64,000 nucleotides of DNA from Nocardiopsis sp. FR4 (lineage in GTDB: Bacteria > Actinomycetota > Actinomycetes > Streptosporangiales > Streptosporangiaceae). The stretch covers positions 1-64,000 of the forward strand of contig NZ_VWVV01000020.1 in NCBI RefSeq assembly GCF_009830945.1, read 5' to 3'. This document shows positions 8,988 to 17,016 of this stretch, in pieces. How positions within the stretch are numbered: position 1 is the stretch's first letter; the number at the start of each line of letters is the position of its first letter. Under the pieces are notes generated by a model that had not been told where the DNA came from, made no database searches, and worked only from the letters and a program-made list of their open reading frames with translations. A program made the translations under genes and the position numbers.

Positions 8988-11390
8988 ATGGGCGCCTTCC
9001 TTCTCAACGGCGGAGTGTTCGTCGTCATCGCGTTGATCCCGCTGATCGGTGTGGTGGTGTGCGCGGCGGTACTGGGGACACGCTTTGCCCGACACGTTCA
9101 CCTGTCCGGCGAGGCGCGCGTGGTGCAGGTCCTCCCGCCACCGGAGGCCAACCTGGCCAACGCGCAGGCCTTCTGGAACCACACCATGGGGTTGCTCAAG
9201 CCCCGTTGGTCGCGGTGGCTGATCCAGCCCCACCTGTCCCTGGAGCTGGTGGCCTCGGCGTCGGGCGTGCGGTTCCAGGTATGGGTTCCGCGTCTGGTGC
9301 CGCCAGGCACGGTGGAGCGAGCGATCACCTCGGCCTGGCCCGGTGCCACCACCTCCACCCGGCACCTGGGCCCGAAGGAGTCACCGCTTCCGGAAGGGGT
9401 CTACACCACCGGTGGATTGGTCCGCCTGGGTCGCAGTGAGGCGTTCCCTCTGCGAACGAAGTTCGACGACGACCCGCTGCGTCCTCTGCTGGGCGCCTTC
9501 GAGGACCTCGCCGAGGGCGAACACGCGCTGGTGCGGATCAGCGCACGCCCCGCGACGGGGTTGCGCCTGGCCCGTGCCCGGCGGGCGGCAGCACGCCTGC
9601 ATGGGCACACCGGGCTCGGGACGATGCTCCTGGACGCGATCGACCCCACCGTCACCAGTACCTCCCGGATCAGGCGCGCGCCGGTCCTTCCCGGGACGGG
9701 GGATGATGTCCGCGCGATCCTGACCAAGGCATCCAGTCCGAGACTGGCCTGCGACATCGCCTACGTCCTCACCACCACCCACGAGGGCGAGACGGCCCGG
9801 GAACGCCTGCGGGGCCGCGCTCACGGAATCGCCGCCAGCTTCGCGGCGTTCGCGGGCGGCGCCAACCACCTGGACCGCCATTTCATGCTCAAACCGACCT
9901 GGTGGCTGTCCAACCGGTACCTCGGCAACGGATACCTGCTCTCCACACAGGAGCTGGCGGGCTTGGCGCATCTGCCCACCGACACCACTGTCCCGGGGCT
10001 GTCCCGTGCCGGGGCACGTCCGGTGGCTCCGGCCCCGGCCGTCCCGCGCGGCGGCGAGGACGTCCGGGTGGTGGGGGACAGTGACGCCGGCACACGGCGG
10101 CCGGTCGCCTTGGGCGTGGTCGAAGCCCGCCAGCACACGCACATCCTCGGCAAGACCGGATCGGGGAAGTCCACCCTGCTCGCGAACATGGTGTTGCAGG
10201 ACGCCGAGGCGGGCCGGGCAGGACTAGTGATCGACCCGCGTGGGGACCTGGTGACGGACGTCCTCTCACGGCTTCCCGAGGCGGCGGTCAACCGGGTGGT
10301 GTTGTTCGATCCCGACGACAACGCGCCGCCACCGAGGTTGAACCTGTTGCAGGGCGGGGATCCGGACTTCGTCTCCGACACGGTGGTGGGGATCTTCCGC
10401 AGGATCTACGACCAGTACTGGGGGCCTCGGACCGACGACATCCTGCGTGCCGCCACGTTGACACTGACGCGTGCGGCGGACCCCGAGCTGACCTTGGGGC
10501 ACATTCCGCGCCTGCTCGCTGACGACGGGCTGCGCCGGGAGGTCATGCGGAAGGTCACTGCCCGCACGGGGGATGACGAGGCGTTGGAGGACTTCTGGGG
10601 CTGGTACGCGGGCCTGACGGCCTCGGCCCGGTCGGCGGTGACGGGCCCCGTGCTGAACAAGCTGCGGACGGCGCTGCTGCGTAAGTGGGTGCGCCAGGTG
10701 GTGGCCTCCGGACCGTCCACCGTCGACCTTCCGTCGCTGTTCGACACCGGCCACCTGGTGTTGCTGCGGTTGCCGAAGGGCCGCCTGGGCGAGGACACCT
10801 CAAGCCTGATCGGGTCGTTCGCGTTGGCGGCGACCTGGCAGGCCGTCACCGCGCGTATCCACGTTCCGGAGAAGGATCGCAGGGACCTGTGCGCCTACAT
10901 CGACGAGGCCCAGAACTTCCTGAACCTGCCGGGGTCCCTGGAGGACATGCTGGCCGAGGCCCGCGGCTACCGCCTCGGGTTGACGCTCGCGCACCAGGAG
11001 CTGGGTCAGCTCCCCGGGGACCTGCGCAAGGCGTTGTCGGCGAACGCCCGAACGAAGGTGTACTTCACCGCTTCCCCGGATGACGCGGTGAGCCTGCAAC
11101 AGCACACGCTTCCGGCTCTGGGTGCCTACGACCTGACCCACCTCGGCGCCTACCAGGCGGCGGTGCGCCCGCTGGTGGGTGCCAAGGAGCAGGGGGCGGC
11201 CACGGTGCGCACCCGTCCGCTCCCTCCGGGAGTGACGGGAAGGGCGACGCAAGTGCGCAAGGCAGCGCGACGCCACGCCCCGGAAGCTGCTGCACAGCGC
11301 TCTGCCCCGGGAGTGAACCCTTCCCCGGACAGGCCGTTGTTCCAGCGGCCTTTCACGGTGGCCGACACCCGTAGGGGGAGGCGCACATGA
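8988..11390 (+). CDS. VirD4/TraG-like type IV conjugative transfer ATPase
   Basis: 800 residues from the ATG at 8988. An upstream in-frame ATG at 8862 would add 42 residues lacking family character; neither start has a strong RBS. A membrane helix lies at about residues 4-30 (VFVVIALIPLIGVVVCAAVL). A Walker A, GKTGSGKSTLLAN, follows near residue 388, and a Walker B, LCAYIDEAQNFL, near residue 635. This is the coupling-protein architecture in which a membrane-anchored hexamer moves DNA during conjugation. It ends in an ATGA overlap with the replication-relaxation gene, a pairing common on actinobacterial integrative elements. No other transfer genes are visible, so the element is probably mobilisable or uses a minimal system. 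Confidence 0.85.
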   Translation: MGAFLLNGGVFVVIALIPLIGVVVCAAVLGTRFARHVHLSGEARVVQVLPPPEANLANAQAFWNHTMGLLKPRWSRWLIQPHLSLELVASASGVRFQVWVPRLVPPGTVERAITSAWPGATTSTRHLGPKESPLPEGVYTTGGLVRLGRSEAFPLRTKFDDDPLRPLLGAFEDLAEGEHALVRISARPATGLRLARARRAAARLHGHTGLGTMLLDAIDPTVTSTSRIRRAPVLPGTGDDVRAILTKASSPRLACDIAYVLTTTHEGETARERLRGRAHGIAASFAAFAGGANHLDRHFMLKPTWWLSNRYLGNGYLLSTQELAGLAHLPTDTTVPGLSRAGARPVAPAPAVPRGGEDVRVVGDSDAGTRRPVALGVVEARQHTHILGKTGSGKSTLLANMVLQDAEAGRAGLVIDPRGDLVTDVLSRLPEAAVNRVVLFDPDDNAPPPRLNLLQGGDPDFVSDTVVGIFRRIYDQYWGPRTDDILRAATLTLTRAADPELTLGHIPRLLADDGLRREVMRKVTARTGDDEALEDFWGWYAGLTASARSAVTGPVLNKLRTALLRKWVRQVVASGPSTVDLPSLFDTGHLVLLRLPKGRLGEDTSSLIGSFALAATWQAVTARIHVPEKDRRDLCAYIDEAQNFLNLPGSLEDMLAEARGYRLGLTLAHQELGQLPGDLRKALSANARTKVYFTASPDDAVSLQQHTLPALGAYDLTHLGAYQAAVRPLVGAKEQGAATVRTRPLPPGVTGRATQVRKAARRHAPEAAAQRSAPGVNPSPDRPLFQRPFTVADTRRGRRT

Positions 11391-12235
11391 AGCGGCAGGC
11401 GAAGGACCACGTAGAGCGCACTCCTACGCGCCCCTCGTCGCTGGCCCGGGGACGGATCATGCCCCGGGACCTTCAGGTCGTGGGGGGTGTGCACGACCAC
11501 AAGGTGATGACCACCGAGCACCTGCACCGCCTGTACTTTCCCGGTGTGGGCGAGCGTTCGGTACGGCACCGGTTGCTCAGACTCCACGGCTACGGGTTGC
11601 TGGACCGCTTCCGGCCGCTCTCACTCCGTGGCAGCAGCCCTCACCACTGGGTGCTCGGCTCAGCGGGCGCACGGTTGCTCGCCCGGGAGCGGGGCGCAGA
11701 GGCGGTCTCCTACCGCTTCGAACGCGCGGCGGGGGTCGCGGACTCGCCCCGCCTGGGGCACATGCTCGGCTTGGTCGACTGCCTGGTCGCCTTCACCGTC
11801 GCGGCCCGCAAGGAACCGGGAGCGGAACTGGTGCAGTGGTTGACCGAGGCCGGGTGCACCCAGCGTTGGGGCCGCTACGTGCGCCCCGACGGGTACGTGC
11901 GGTGGGAGGAACAGGGGACGCAGGCGCATGTGTTCGTGGAGTATGACACCGGCTCCGAGACCCTGGCGATGGTGCGGGACAAGATGACCGGCTACGCCGA
12001 CCTCGCGCGGGCGACGCGCTTTCCGTCCGTGGTGCTGTTCGTCGTGCGCTCGCGGGTCAGGGAGGCCAACCTGGCCGGAGTGCTCGCACCGAGGAGCGGT
12101 AGCAGGGCGGGAGCGTACCTGGCCACGTACGCCGATCTCTCCGGCCCGGGACCGGCGGCCGCGGTGTGGAGATCCGCGCATAGCCAGAACCGGTTGACGC
12201 TCATGCAGGTCGCCGAGCGCCACCCGATCGACTGA
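11387..12235 (+). CDS. Replication-relaxation family protein
   Basis: 282 residues. The amino terminus is a winged helix (LQVVGGVHDHKVMTTEHLHR, VRHRLLRLHGYGLLDRF), followed by HHWVLGSAGARLLARERG and the nuclease-like half with FVEYDTGSETLAMVRDKM. This is the layout of actinobacterial replication-relaxation proteins (PF13814), thought to recognise an origin or transfer site and possibly nick it. The ATG overlaps the transfer ATPase stop (ATGA). With the ATPase it forms the mobilisation core of element 1. Confidence 0.82.
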   Translation: MKRQAKDHVERTPTRPSSLARGRIMPRDLQVVGGVHDHKVMTTEHLHRLYFPGVGERSVRHRLLRLHGYGLLDRFRPLSLRGSSPHHWVLGSAGARLLARERGAEAVSYRFERAAGVADSPRLGHMLGLVDCLVAFTVAARKEPGAELVQWLTEAGCTQRWGRYVRPDGYVRWEEQGTQAHVFVEYDTGSETLAMVRDKMTGYADLARATRFPSVVLFVVRSRVREANLAGVLAPRSGSRAGAYLATYADLSGPGPAAAVWRSAHSQNRLTLMQVAERHPID

Positions 12236-12246
12236 CCCGGTTCAGT

Positions 12247-12287
12247 GGCGGCCGTCCGCCCGGGGTCTTCCTGGACGGGCGGCCGCC
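12247..12287 (+). terminator. Hairpin terminator after the transfer operon
   Basis: Twelve bases after the replication-relaxation stop, GGCGGCC (12247-12253) pairs with GGCCGCC (12281-12287), and GCCCG (12258-12262) with CGGGC (12276-12280). There is no U tract, which is usual for high-G+C actinomycetes. Confidence 0.6.
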
Positions 12288-12597
12288 GTCGTACGTGGGG
12301 CAGGCGGCTCACAGCCGTTTCTGAAGTTTTTCGTGGTTCCGTGACTGTTCTGACGGATTCCGGTTGAAGATTCTCGTTCCCATGGGAAACCATCGGCACT
12401 GCCCCGCGCGTCGGCAATTCTTCCGTGTCTGTGTGATAGAGAATCCGGAGTTTTTCCTATGTCTGAAATGGCTATTTTGTCGTTCTTTTCCCTGTCCGGT
12501 GTCGACCTCTCGGGCGGTCGGGGAGCAGGCTCCAGCACCGGTGTCGGTAGTTCGATCCACCTGAGGTGACCTGCCTGGAGGCGGGTTGAACGAACGC

Positions 12598-12802
12598 CGA
12601 CTCCTGCGGCGGTCGGGATGAGGAAGCGCAGTTCCGGGTGGGTGCTCATCCGGGGCCATTGACACCCATCGCATCCCGTTCAGGGCGAGGCGAACAGGAA
12701 GCCCGACCTTCAGGAAATGACCTGTAAAGAAAAGTGCCCCGGCTGGTGCGGCGAACACCAGTCCGGGGCGTGATTTCCACCTGCGCTATTCAGGAGGCAA
12801 CC
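12598..12802 (+). promoter_or_regulatory. Conserved leader of the small basic protein gene, with hairpin (element 1 copy)
   Basis: Two parts are shared with element 3. At about 12627-12670 a GAAGCGCAGTT...CGGGGCCATTGACAC block is conserved, and it contains a TTGACA -35-like hexamer. At 12736-12769 a stem-loop pairs GCCCCGG with CCGGGGC and CTGGTG with CACCAG around a CGGCGAA loop. In element 3 the second stem is CCGGTG/CACCGG, so one pair has changed on both sides while pairing is kept. It ends about 34 bases before the GTG start, so it lies in the mRNA leader and may control translation or termination. Confidence 0.6.
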
Positions 12803-13399
12803 GTGGCCGATTCTATTGGAAGGCACCGCAGGCGTCGACGGGGGAGGGGTGGCCGGGTGCGGCGGTGGCTCACCGCGCTCCTGTCCCTCATGCAGTCTCG
12901 CTCTCAGGTGGTCCGTCGGCGGATCGAGGCGCAAGTACCTCGCGACACACGCTCTCAGCGCCCTGGCCGGGCGCGTGCGGCCGGGAGGGGACCCTCTACG
13001 CACCCTCCCGCCCGGGGCAGGGTGGTTGAGGAGTCGGGATGGGCATCGAACTACCGCACGGCGAGCAGCCAGCACTCCATCTCATGGGCGAACGCCTTCA
13101 ACGCGCGCCCGGAGGCGGGAGTGGTGCCTCCGCCCCGTAGTCCCGGGGACGTTGAGCGGGGTTGGTGTGTGGACGACGCCGGGATCAGGGCGGTGCGCCC
13201 CTACCTGGTCAGGCACGAGGAGCACATGACCCGCGTGCGCGAGCGAGCGTCAGTGCAGACGGTTCACGGGGAGCCCAGGGGCGGTGGCCGCCACCGGATG
13301 GCACCTGCTCCGGCTGGCTCCGGCAGTGAGAAGGGAGAAGCAGGGGAGTTCGATGACCTGGCCCGTCTGGTCCGCCAGTGGCAGGCCATGACCGGCTGA
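12803..13399 (+). CDS. Small Arg-rich backbone protein, paralogue of the one at 51602
   Basis: 198 residues. The GTG at 12803 has an ideal AGGAGG five bases upstream. It begins with a very basic patch (GRHRRRRRGRGGRVRRW), has a short hydrophobic stretch (LTALLSLMQ), a long Pro/Arg-rich middle, and a conserved end with GWCVDDAGIRAVRPYLVRHE and FDDLARLVRQWQAM. The element 3 protein keeps these same blocks while the middle has diverged, so the ends are under selection. I do not recognise a family. The basic start suggests nucleic-acid or membrane contact; its place between the transfer genes and the integrase suggests a maintenance or transfer role. Confidence 0.7.
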   Translation: MADSIGRHRRRRRGRGGRVRRWLTALLSLMQSRSQVVRRRIEAQVPRDTRSQRPGRARAAGRGPSTHPPARGRVVEESGWASNYRTASSQHSISWANAFNARPEAGVVPPPRSPGDVERGWCVDDAGIRAVRPYLVRHEEHMTRVRERASVQTVHGEPRGGGRHRMAPAPAGSGSEKGEAGEFDDLARLVRQWQAMTG

Positions 13400-14245
13400 C
13401 CGCACGTCTACTTCTCGGGGTGGTGTCACCGCACGCGCGGTGGCGCCGCCCCGCTGTACTCGGTGCTTTCTACGGGTGTTGCCACAGGTCAGAAGCGCGG
13501 CACGGAAACCGGGCGGTTTTCCCCACACTCTTCGTGCGCCGCTTTCCGAGAGGAGGGGTCTCCGGACTGCGGGCACACTTACACGACCCTCCCACCAGGC
13601 GGTGCGGGAGCGCCCGTTGGCCTCACCGCGGCCTGGTGGGTGGGAGGTGCCCTGGTCCCCCTCCAGTAGGGGGAGGCGGTGAACTGGACCCGCTGATCAC
13701 CACCTCCACGGTGGCCGTTCCCGTAAGCGAGCTCCACTCGGTGGTCACATACATCCGATAGATGATCCCTGGGGCAGAAAAATGCAGTGAGCTCCCTGAG
13801 TTCTCCATTTCAATGGTTTCTTTTCGGGGATCCGTGAAGCTGTTCATGTAAGACCGCTAGTGGTCCTTGTGTGCCTGGAAGATTGTACTAGACGAAGAGC
13901 TCGAAAGATGATCAGAAATGATCTGAAAGGAGGTTCATGCGAATGGGTAGAGATAATTTCATGGATTCTATATCGCTCCGCCAGGCCTCCCGTTTCAGTG
14001 TGAGCCTTTCGGTTTTGCTCATTTACGAAGGACTCGCGTTGGCTGGTGGCCGCCCGTAGCAGCGCGCGCATCAGCGTTCGTCGTGCATACCTTCGGGAAC
14101 CCTTCTGAGGTGCTGGTCATGCTGTGAGCGGGGGTGATGAGAGTGCTCCGCGGCCTACTCCCCTCAGAGCGGAGTACCCCCACCCCGCTCTCGCCGCAGG
14201 TCGAGGCGTTTTCACCTACTCCTATGGGTGTCCCGACTGAACACC
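13400..14245. other. Noncoding region with an A+T-richer patch; no gene supported
   Basis: About 850 bp without a supported gene. Bases of about 13700-14070 are clearly richer in A+T than their surroundings, and two minus-strand reading frames (13623-13847 and 13844-14071) have no usable ribosome-binding site. Near 14142-14176 GTGCTCCGC and GCGGAGTAC form an inverted repeat. The region sits where element 3 also has a long noncoding stretch, so an origin or transfer site is possible. Confidence 0.35.
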
Positions 14246-14330
14246 CAGTAGGTCGTCATCTCACGTAGGGGGCGGGCGGTCCCCTGCCCCAGGCGGACTC
14301 TCGCCGCTCCGCCCCCTGCTCTTCCGCCCC
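14246..14330 (+). repeat. Shared noncoding motif CCAGTaGGT-N-CACGTAGGsGGGCGG (element 1 copy)
   Basis: CCCAGTAGGTCGTCATCTC is followed by CACGTAGGGGGCGGGCGG and a GC-rich inverted stretch. The same order occurs twice in element 3 (about 52380-52450 and 52940-53015). In both elements the motif lies 0.3-0.9 kb downstream of the small Arg-rich protein gene. This conserved noncoding sequence is a candidate origin (oriV/oriT), a strong promoter, or a structured RNA. Confidence 0.5.
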
Positions 14331-14557
14331 GATGCCCGGTCGGCTCCCTTCCCTCCCTCTGACCCCTCACCGGTCCCATGCGTGAAGGATATCCACATCA
14401 TCCTTTTGATGAACTTCGGTGGTTGTCCAGAACCACGTCATTCGCGGAAAAGATGATCACCCGTCTTGGTCCCGTGAACGGCGTGCTTCGTCCAGCCTCC
14501 CCCAGTGCGCATACGCGCGCTCCCAACGCATGCGAACAGCACGGAAAAAAACTTCGC

Positions 14558-14693
14558 GACGCGGTTTGACAAACTCACCTCAACCAAGTTCCTCTTGGAC
14601 CGCTCCCGAACCGAAGGATCGATTTCGAGGCGGTCGGAAAACGGGTTGACGCGGCGGGTTGACAAAAACACAACTCCCAAGTGAACCTCGGAC
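14558..14693 (+). repeat. Tandem promoter-like repeats with TTGACA
   Basis: Two imperfect copies (14558-14601 and 14648-14693), 90 bp apart, share GACGCGG, a TTGACA hexamer (14566-14571 and 14659-14664), a CCAAG box and GGACC. The TTGACA resembles a -35 element, but no good -10 sits 17-18 bp away in either copy. They precede the 43-codon ORF at 14733 and may be operators or alternative promoters. Confidence 0.45.
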
Positions 14694-14732
14694 CACCGAA
14701 GAGGAATCCGGAAAAAAATAAGGAGTTATTCC

Positions 14733-14864
14733 ATGCGTACTATGCGCGCTATTGGCGGCATGGACAGGTGGGCGCCTGCCCGTCACCACGGCCGACGCGG
14801 GAACGGGCCGCTCAACCCCCACACCCACCGCACCTGCACGGGCCTCGACCAGACGAAGCTCTAG
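14733..14864 (+). CDS. Small ORF, 43 residues, with a strong ribosome-binding site
   Basis: The ATG at 14733 is preceded by AAGGAG at seven bases, the best RBS in this area. The product begins MRTMRAIGGMDRWAPARHHG and ends CTGLDQTKL. It is rich in Arg, His and Pro, with no membrane helix or known domain. It lies after tandem TTGACA-bearing repeats and 145 bp before the winged-helix gene, so it may be a small regulator, a leader peptide, or only an expressed leader. The RBS is the sole direct support. Confidence 0.4.
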   Translation: MRTMRAIGGMDRWAPARHHGRRGNGPLNPHTHRTCTGLDQTKL

Positions 14865-15009
14865 CCCGGCCCGGGGGAGAGCGGTGCGCGAACACCGCCA
14901 CCTCCCCAGGGCCGAACTCACAGCCGCTCGTGCCCAGCCCTGTCGCGACAAGCCATCCCGCTTCCGGGAGGGGCCCGAGTCAACATCCACAACCTTAAGG
15001 ACTGCCGTT

Positions 15010-15693
15010 ATGACCTCGCACCGCTCGGCTACCCAAACCCGCGAGCGCATCCTCGCCGCCTTGGGCATGTTCACCGAACCGGTCGCCGTCATCGAACTGG
15101 CCGACGCCGTCGAGATGGGCCGCTCGACCATCACCAAGCACCTCAACACCCTGGAGAAGGAAGGCGCCGCGATCCGGATCCCGGGCGGGCGGGAGGGCAG
15201 GCGCCGTCTGCCCGACCACTGGGTGATGACCACCACGACCGCTGATCTGCCTTTGGACGCTGAGTCCGAGGGCGGCCACCAGGAGAGCGACGCCAATTCC
15301 AACGGGGTCGATGCCTGCAGGGCTCCGGTCACCTCCACGGCCCCGGTAACGCTCGAAGCGGGGGCACCCGTACCGGTCTCGCCCCAGTGGCCCGCGGTTG
15401 CACCGGTGGCCACTCACCGACTTGGTGAAGGTGAGTCCAGGCCGGTCAACCCGGTGAGCGGCATGAACCGGCTCGCTCCCGGTGAGCTGAAGCTGATGGT
15501 CCAGGCCATCCTCGACAGCGACCCCGCCCAGGAGTTCGGGCCTACCCAGATCAGCCACCTCCTCCGGGGGCGATCGATCGGAGCTATCCAGAACAACCTC
15601 GCCCGCCTGGTGACCGAGGGGTCGGCCGAACTGACCTGCGAGCGGCCTCGCCGCTATCGCACCACCCAGAGCACGCCCCCGAACACCAACTAA
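15010..15693 (+). CDS. Two-domain winged-helix DNA-binding protein
   Basis: 227 residues. The first domain (about residues 8-75) is a MarR/ArsR-like winged helix (RERILAALGMFTEPVAVIEL, MGRSTITKHLNTLEKEGAA). A second, similar domain lies near the end (LMVQAILDSDPAQEFGPTQI, LLRGRSIGAIQNNLARLVTE). A flexible Pro/Thr/Ala linker of about 70 residues joins them. Such proteins could bridge two DNA sites. The ATG has AAGGA upstream at acceptable spacing. Position between the small protein and the excisionase suggests control of element maintenance or excision; the specific function is unknown. Confidence 0.7.
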   Translation: MTSHRSATQTRERILAALGMFTEPVAVIELADAVEMGRSTITKHLNTLEKEGAAIRIPGGREGRRRLPDHWVMTTTTADLPLDAESEGGHQESDANSNGVDACRAPVTSTAPVTLEAGAPVPVSPQWPAVAPVATHRLGEGESRPVNPVSGMNRLAPGELKLMVQAILDSDPAQEFGPTQISHLLRGRSIGAIQNNLARLVTEGSAELTCERPRRYRTTQSTPPNTN

Positions 15694-15745
15694 CACCCAC
15701 CCCTGGGGGTGTGGGCACACGCCAGCCCATACCCCCGTCTCCTTT

Positions 15746-15762
15746 ATACCCCTGAGGGGTAT
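15746..15762. promoter_or_regulatory. Palindromic operator-like site ATACCCC-TGA-GGGGTAT
   Basis: Perfect 7-bp arms separated by three bases, overlapping the ribosome-binding site (GAGGGG) of the gene starting at 15764. A bound repressor would block that gene directly, or the RNA hairpin would hide the RBS. Arms of this kind resemble operators of CsoR-type regulators, but no such regulator is in the window. Confidence 0.45.
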
Positions 15763-15763
15763 T

Positions 15764-16273
15764 ATGTTCGGTCCCGTACTGCGCGGAATCGAACCTGGCT
15801 ACGTGGAATGGGAGTACGCGCTGGCCTTGGCCGCGCTGACCTTGATGACGGCCGTAGTCGGTGTGATCAACCGGCTCGGGTGCCTGGTCCAGCGCTACTA
15901 CGTGGACGGCGGCTGGCCGGGTCTCGCCCATTACCGCGACCTGTCCGCCCAGGTCGTGTGCTGGTGCGGTCACCACTTGTCGGTGCACGACGCGGACACC
16001 GGCCGGTGCTGCCACGGTCTGCCCCTGGACCACCTCGCGACTGTGATCGCCCTGCCGTTACCGCCGCTGGTATGCGACCTCGTGCAGTGGCCCGGCTGCC
16101 CGTGTGCCCGGGCCTGCCCGCACGTCTCACAGCAACAACACCTGACCGATCTCACCGGCGCCCGTCTGGTCTCGCGCGAGACCAGACGGGCGCCGGTCGT
16201 CGAACCTCGTGACGCTGCGGACTCGATGTCGCATTTGCTGTGGGGACGTCTTCTTCAGGGGTTATCAGGGTGA
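15764..16273 (+). CDS. Cys/His-rich protein with an N-terminal membrane helix
   Basis: 169 residues. A hydrophobic helix at about residues 18-38 (YALALAALTLMTAVVGVIN) is followed by a Cys/His-rich domain: CWCGHHLSVHDADTGRCCHG and later CDLVQWPGCPCARACPH. This spacing suggests one or two zinc sites. The ATG at 15764 has GAGGGG four bases upstream, inside the palindrome at 15746. I do not recognise the family. It lies just before the conserved block that precedes xis/int and has no visible counterpart in element 3. Confidence 0.6.
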   Translation: MFGPVLRGIEPGYVEWEYALALAALTLMTAVVGVINRLGCLVQRYYVDGGWPGLAHYRDLSAQVVCWCGHHLSVHDADTGRCCHGLPLDHLATVIALPLPPLVCDLVQWPGCPCARACPHVSQQQHLTDLTGARLVSRETRRAPVVEPRDAADSMSHLLWGRLLQGLSG

Positions 16274-16379
16274 GATGACGACATGAGGAAGGGGCAGCCG
16301 ATGGTGAGGCCTCACCACCTTCATTTGGCACCGCGACCACGGCTAGGGAACAGTCCCACGAATCGGGGTCCTCTGGGGG

Positions 16380-16743
16380 TTCTGCGCGGGGGTTCGTGGG
16401 GCGGCCAGCGCCCCGACGTCGGGCCCACTGCCCGGGGCGGGTCATCACCCCACGGCGCGCTGATCGGGGCGGTGGGGCCGTTTGGCGGCTCCGCCCTGGC
16501 CAACCCCGGTGTGCGCGTCGCTGGCCCTTGGAATGTCCCTGGGGTGGCTGGTGGCGGGAATGGTGCGAACCTGTGCATATCGGGCGTGCTGGCGAGGTTC
16601 TCCGCCCATCGGATGGGGGACTCGCTGAATCCGCTTGCGCTTCTCGACGAGGTCGAGCGTGGATGCGTGGTGCCCCGCACCACGCGGGGCCGCGCAGCGC
16701 ATCCGTGCATGTCAGCAGCGATGAGGAGGTGGATGAGGTGGCA
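16380..16743. promoter_or_regulatory. Conserved block upstream of xis-int (element 1 copy)
   Basis: This region matches about 53430-53760 in element 3. Shared features include a palindromic GTGGGGC...GCGCCCCGACGTCGGGCCCAC segment, ATCGGATG...AATCCGCTTG, GACGAGGTCGAGCGTGGATG, and a hairpin from GCGTGGTG / CACCACGC. It carries no recognisable gene in either copy, so it is probably the control region for excision and integration. Confidence 0.5.
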
Positions 16744-17016
16744 GTGAACCTTCCGATCATAGTGGCCGAGGTCGACTCGTTGCCGGTGGTGCTGGACGCG
16801 GTGACGGCCGGGCGGATGCTCGGTCTGGGCCGTACCACCACCTACCGGCTCCTGCGGGAAGGTGACTTCCCGGTGCCCGCGCACCGGGCGGGCAAGGCCT
16901 GGGTCATCCCGACCGCCGGGGTCCTGGCCCACCTCGGCCTGGACCGCCTGGCCTTCCCACCACAGGGCGGGTGCGGGTGCGGTGCGCGCGGTGACCACAC
17001 GGAAGGTGAGAAGTAG
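16744..17016 (+). CDS. xis: Excisionase-like helix-turn-helix protein
   Basis: 90 residues from a GTG with GAGGTGG upstream. The core LDAVTAGRMLGLGRTTTYRL and LREGDFPVPAHRAGKAWVIP is the MerR-like winged helix of actinobacterial excisionases, which bend att DNA and turn integrase towards excision. Its stop codon directly abuts the integrase ATG, the usual xis-int order. Element 3 has lost about 173 bp covering this domain. Confidence 0.8.
   Translation: MNLPIIVAEVDSLPVVLDAVTAGRMLGLGRTTTYRLLREGDFPVPAHRAGKAWVIPTAGVLAHLGLDRLAFPPQGGCGCGARGDHTEGEK

Noticed and set aside
13623..14071. Two adjacent minus-strand ORFs in the A+T-richer patch
   Set aside because: No ribosome-binding sites, no recognisable domains, and composition alone explains the open frames.
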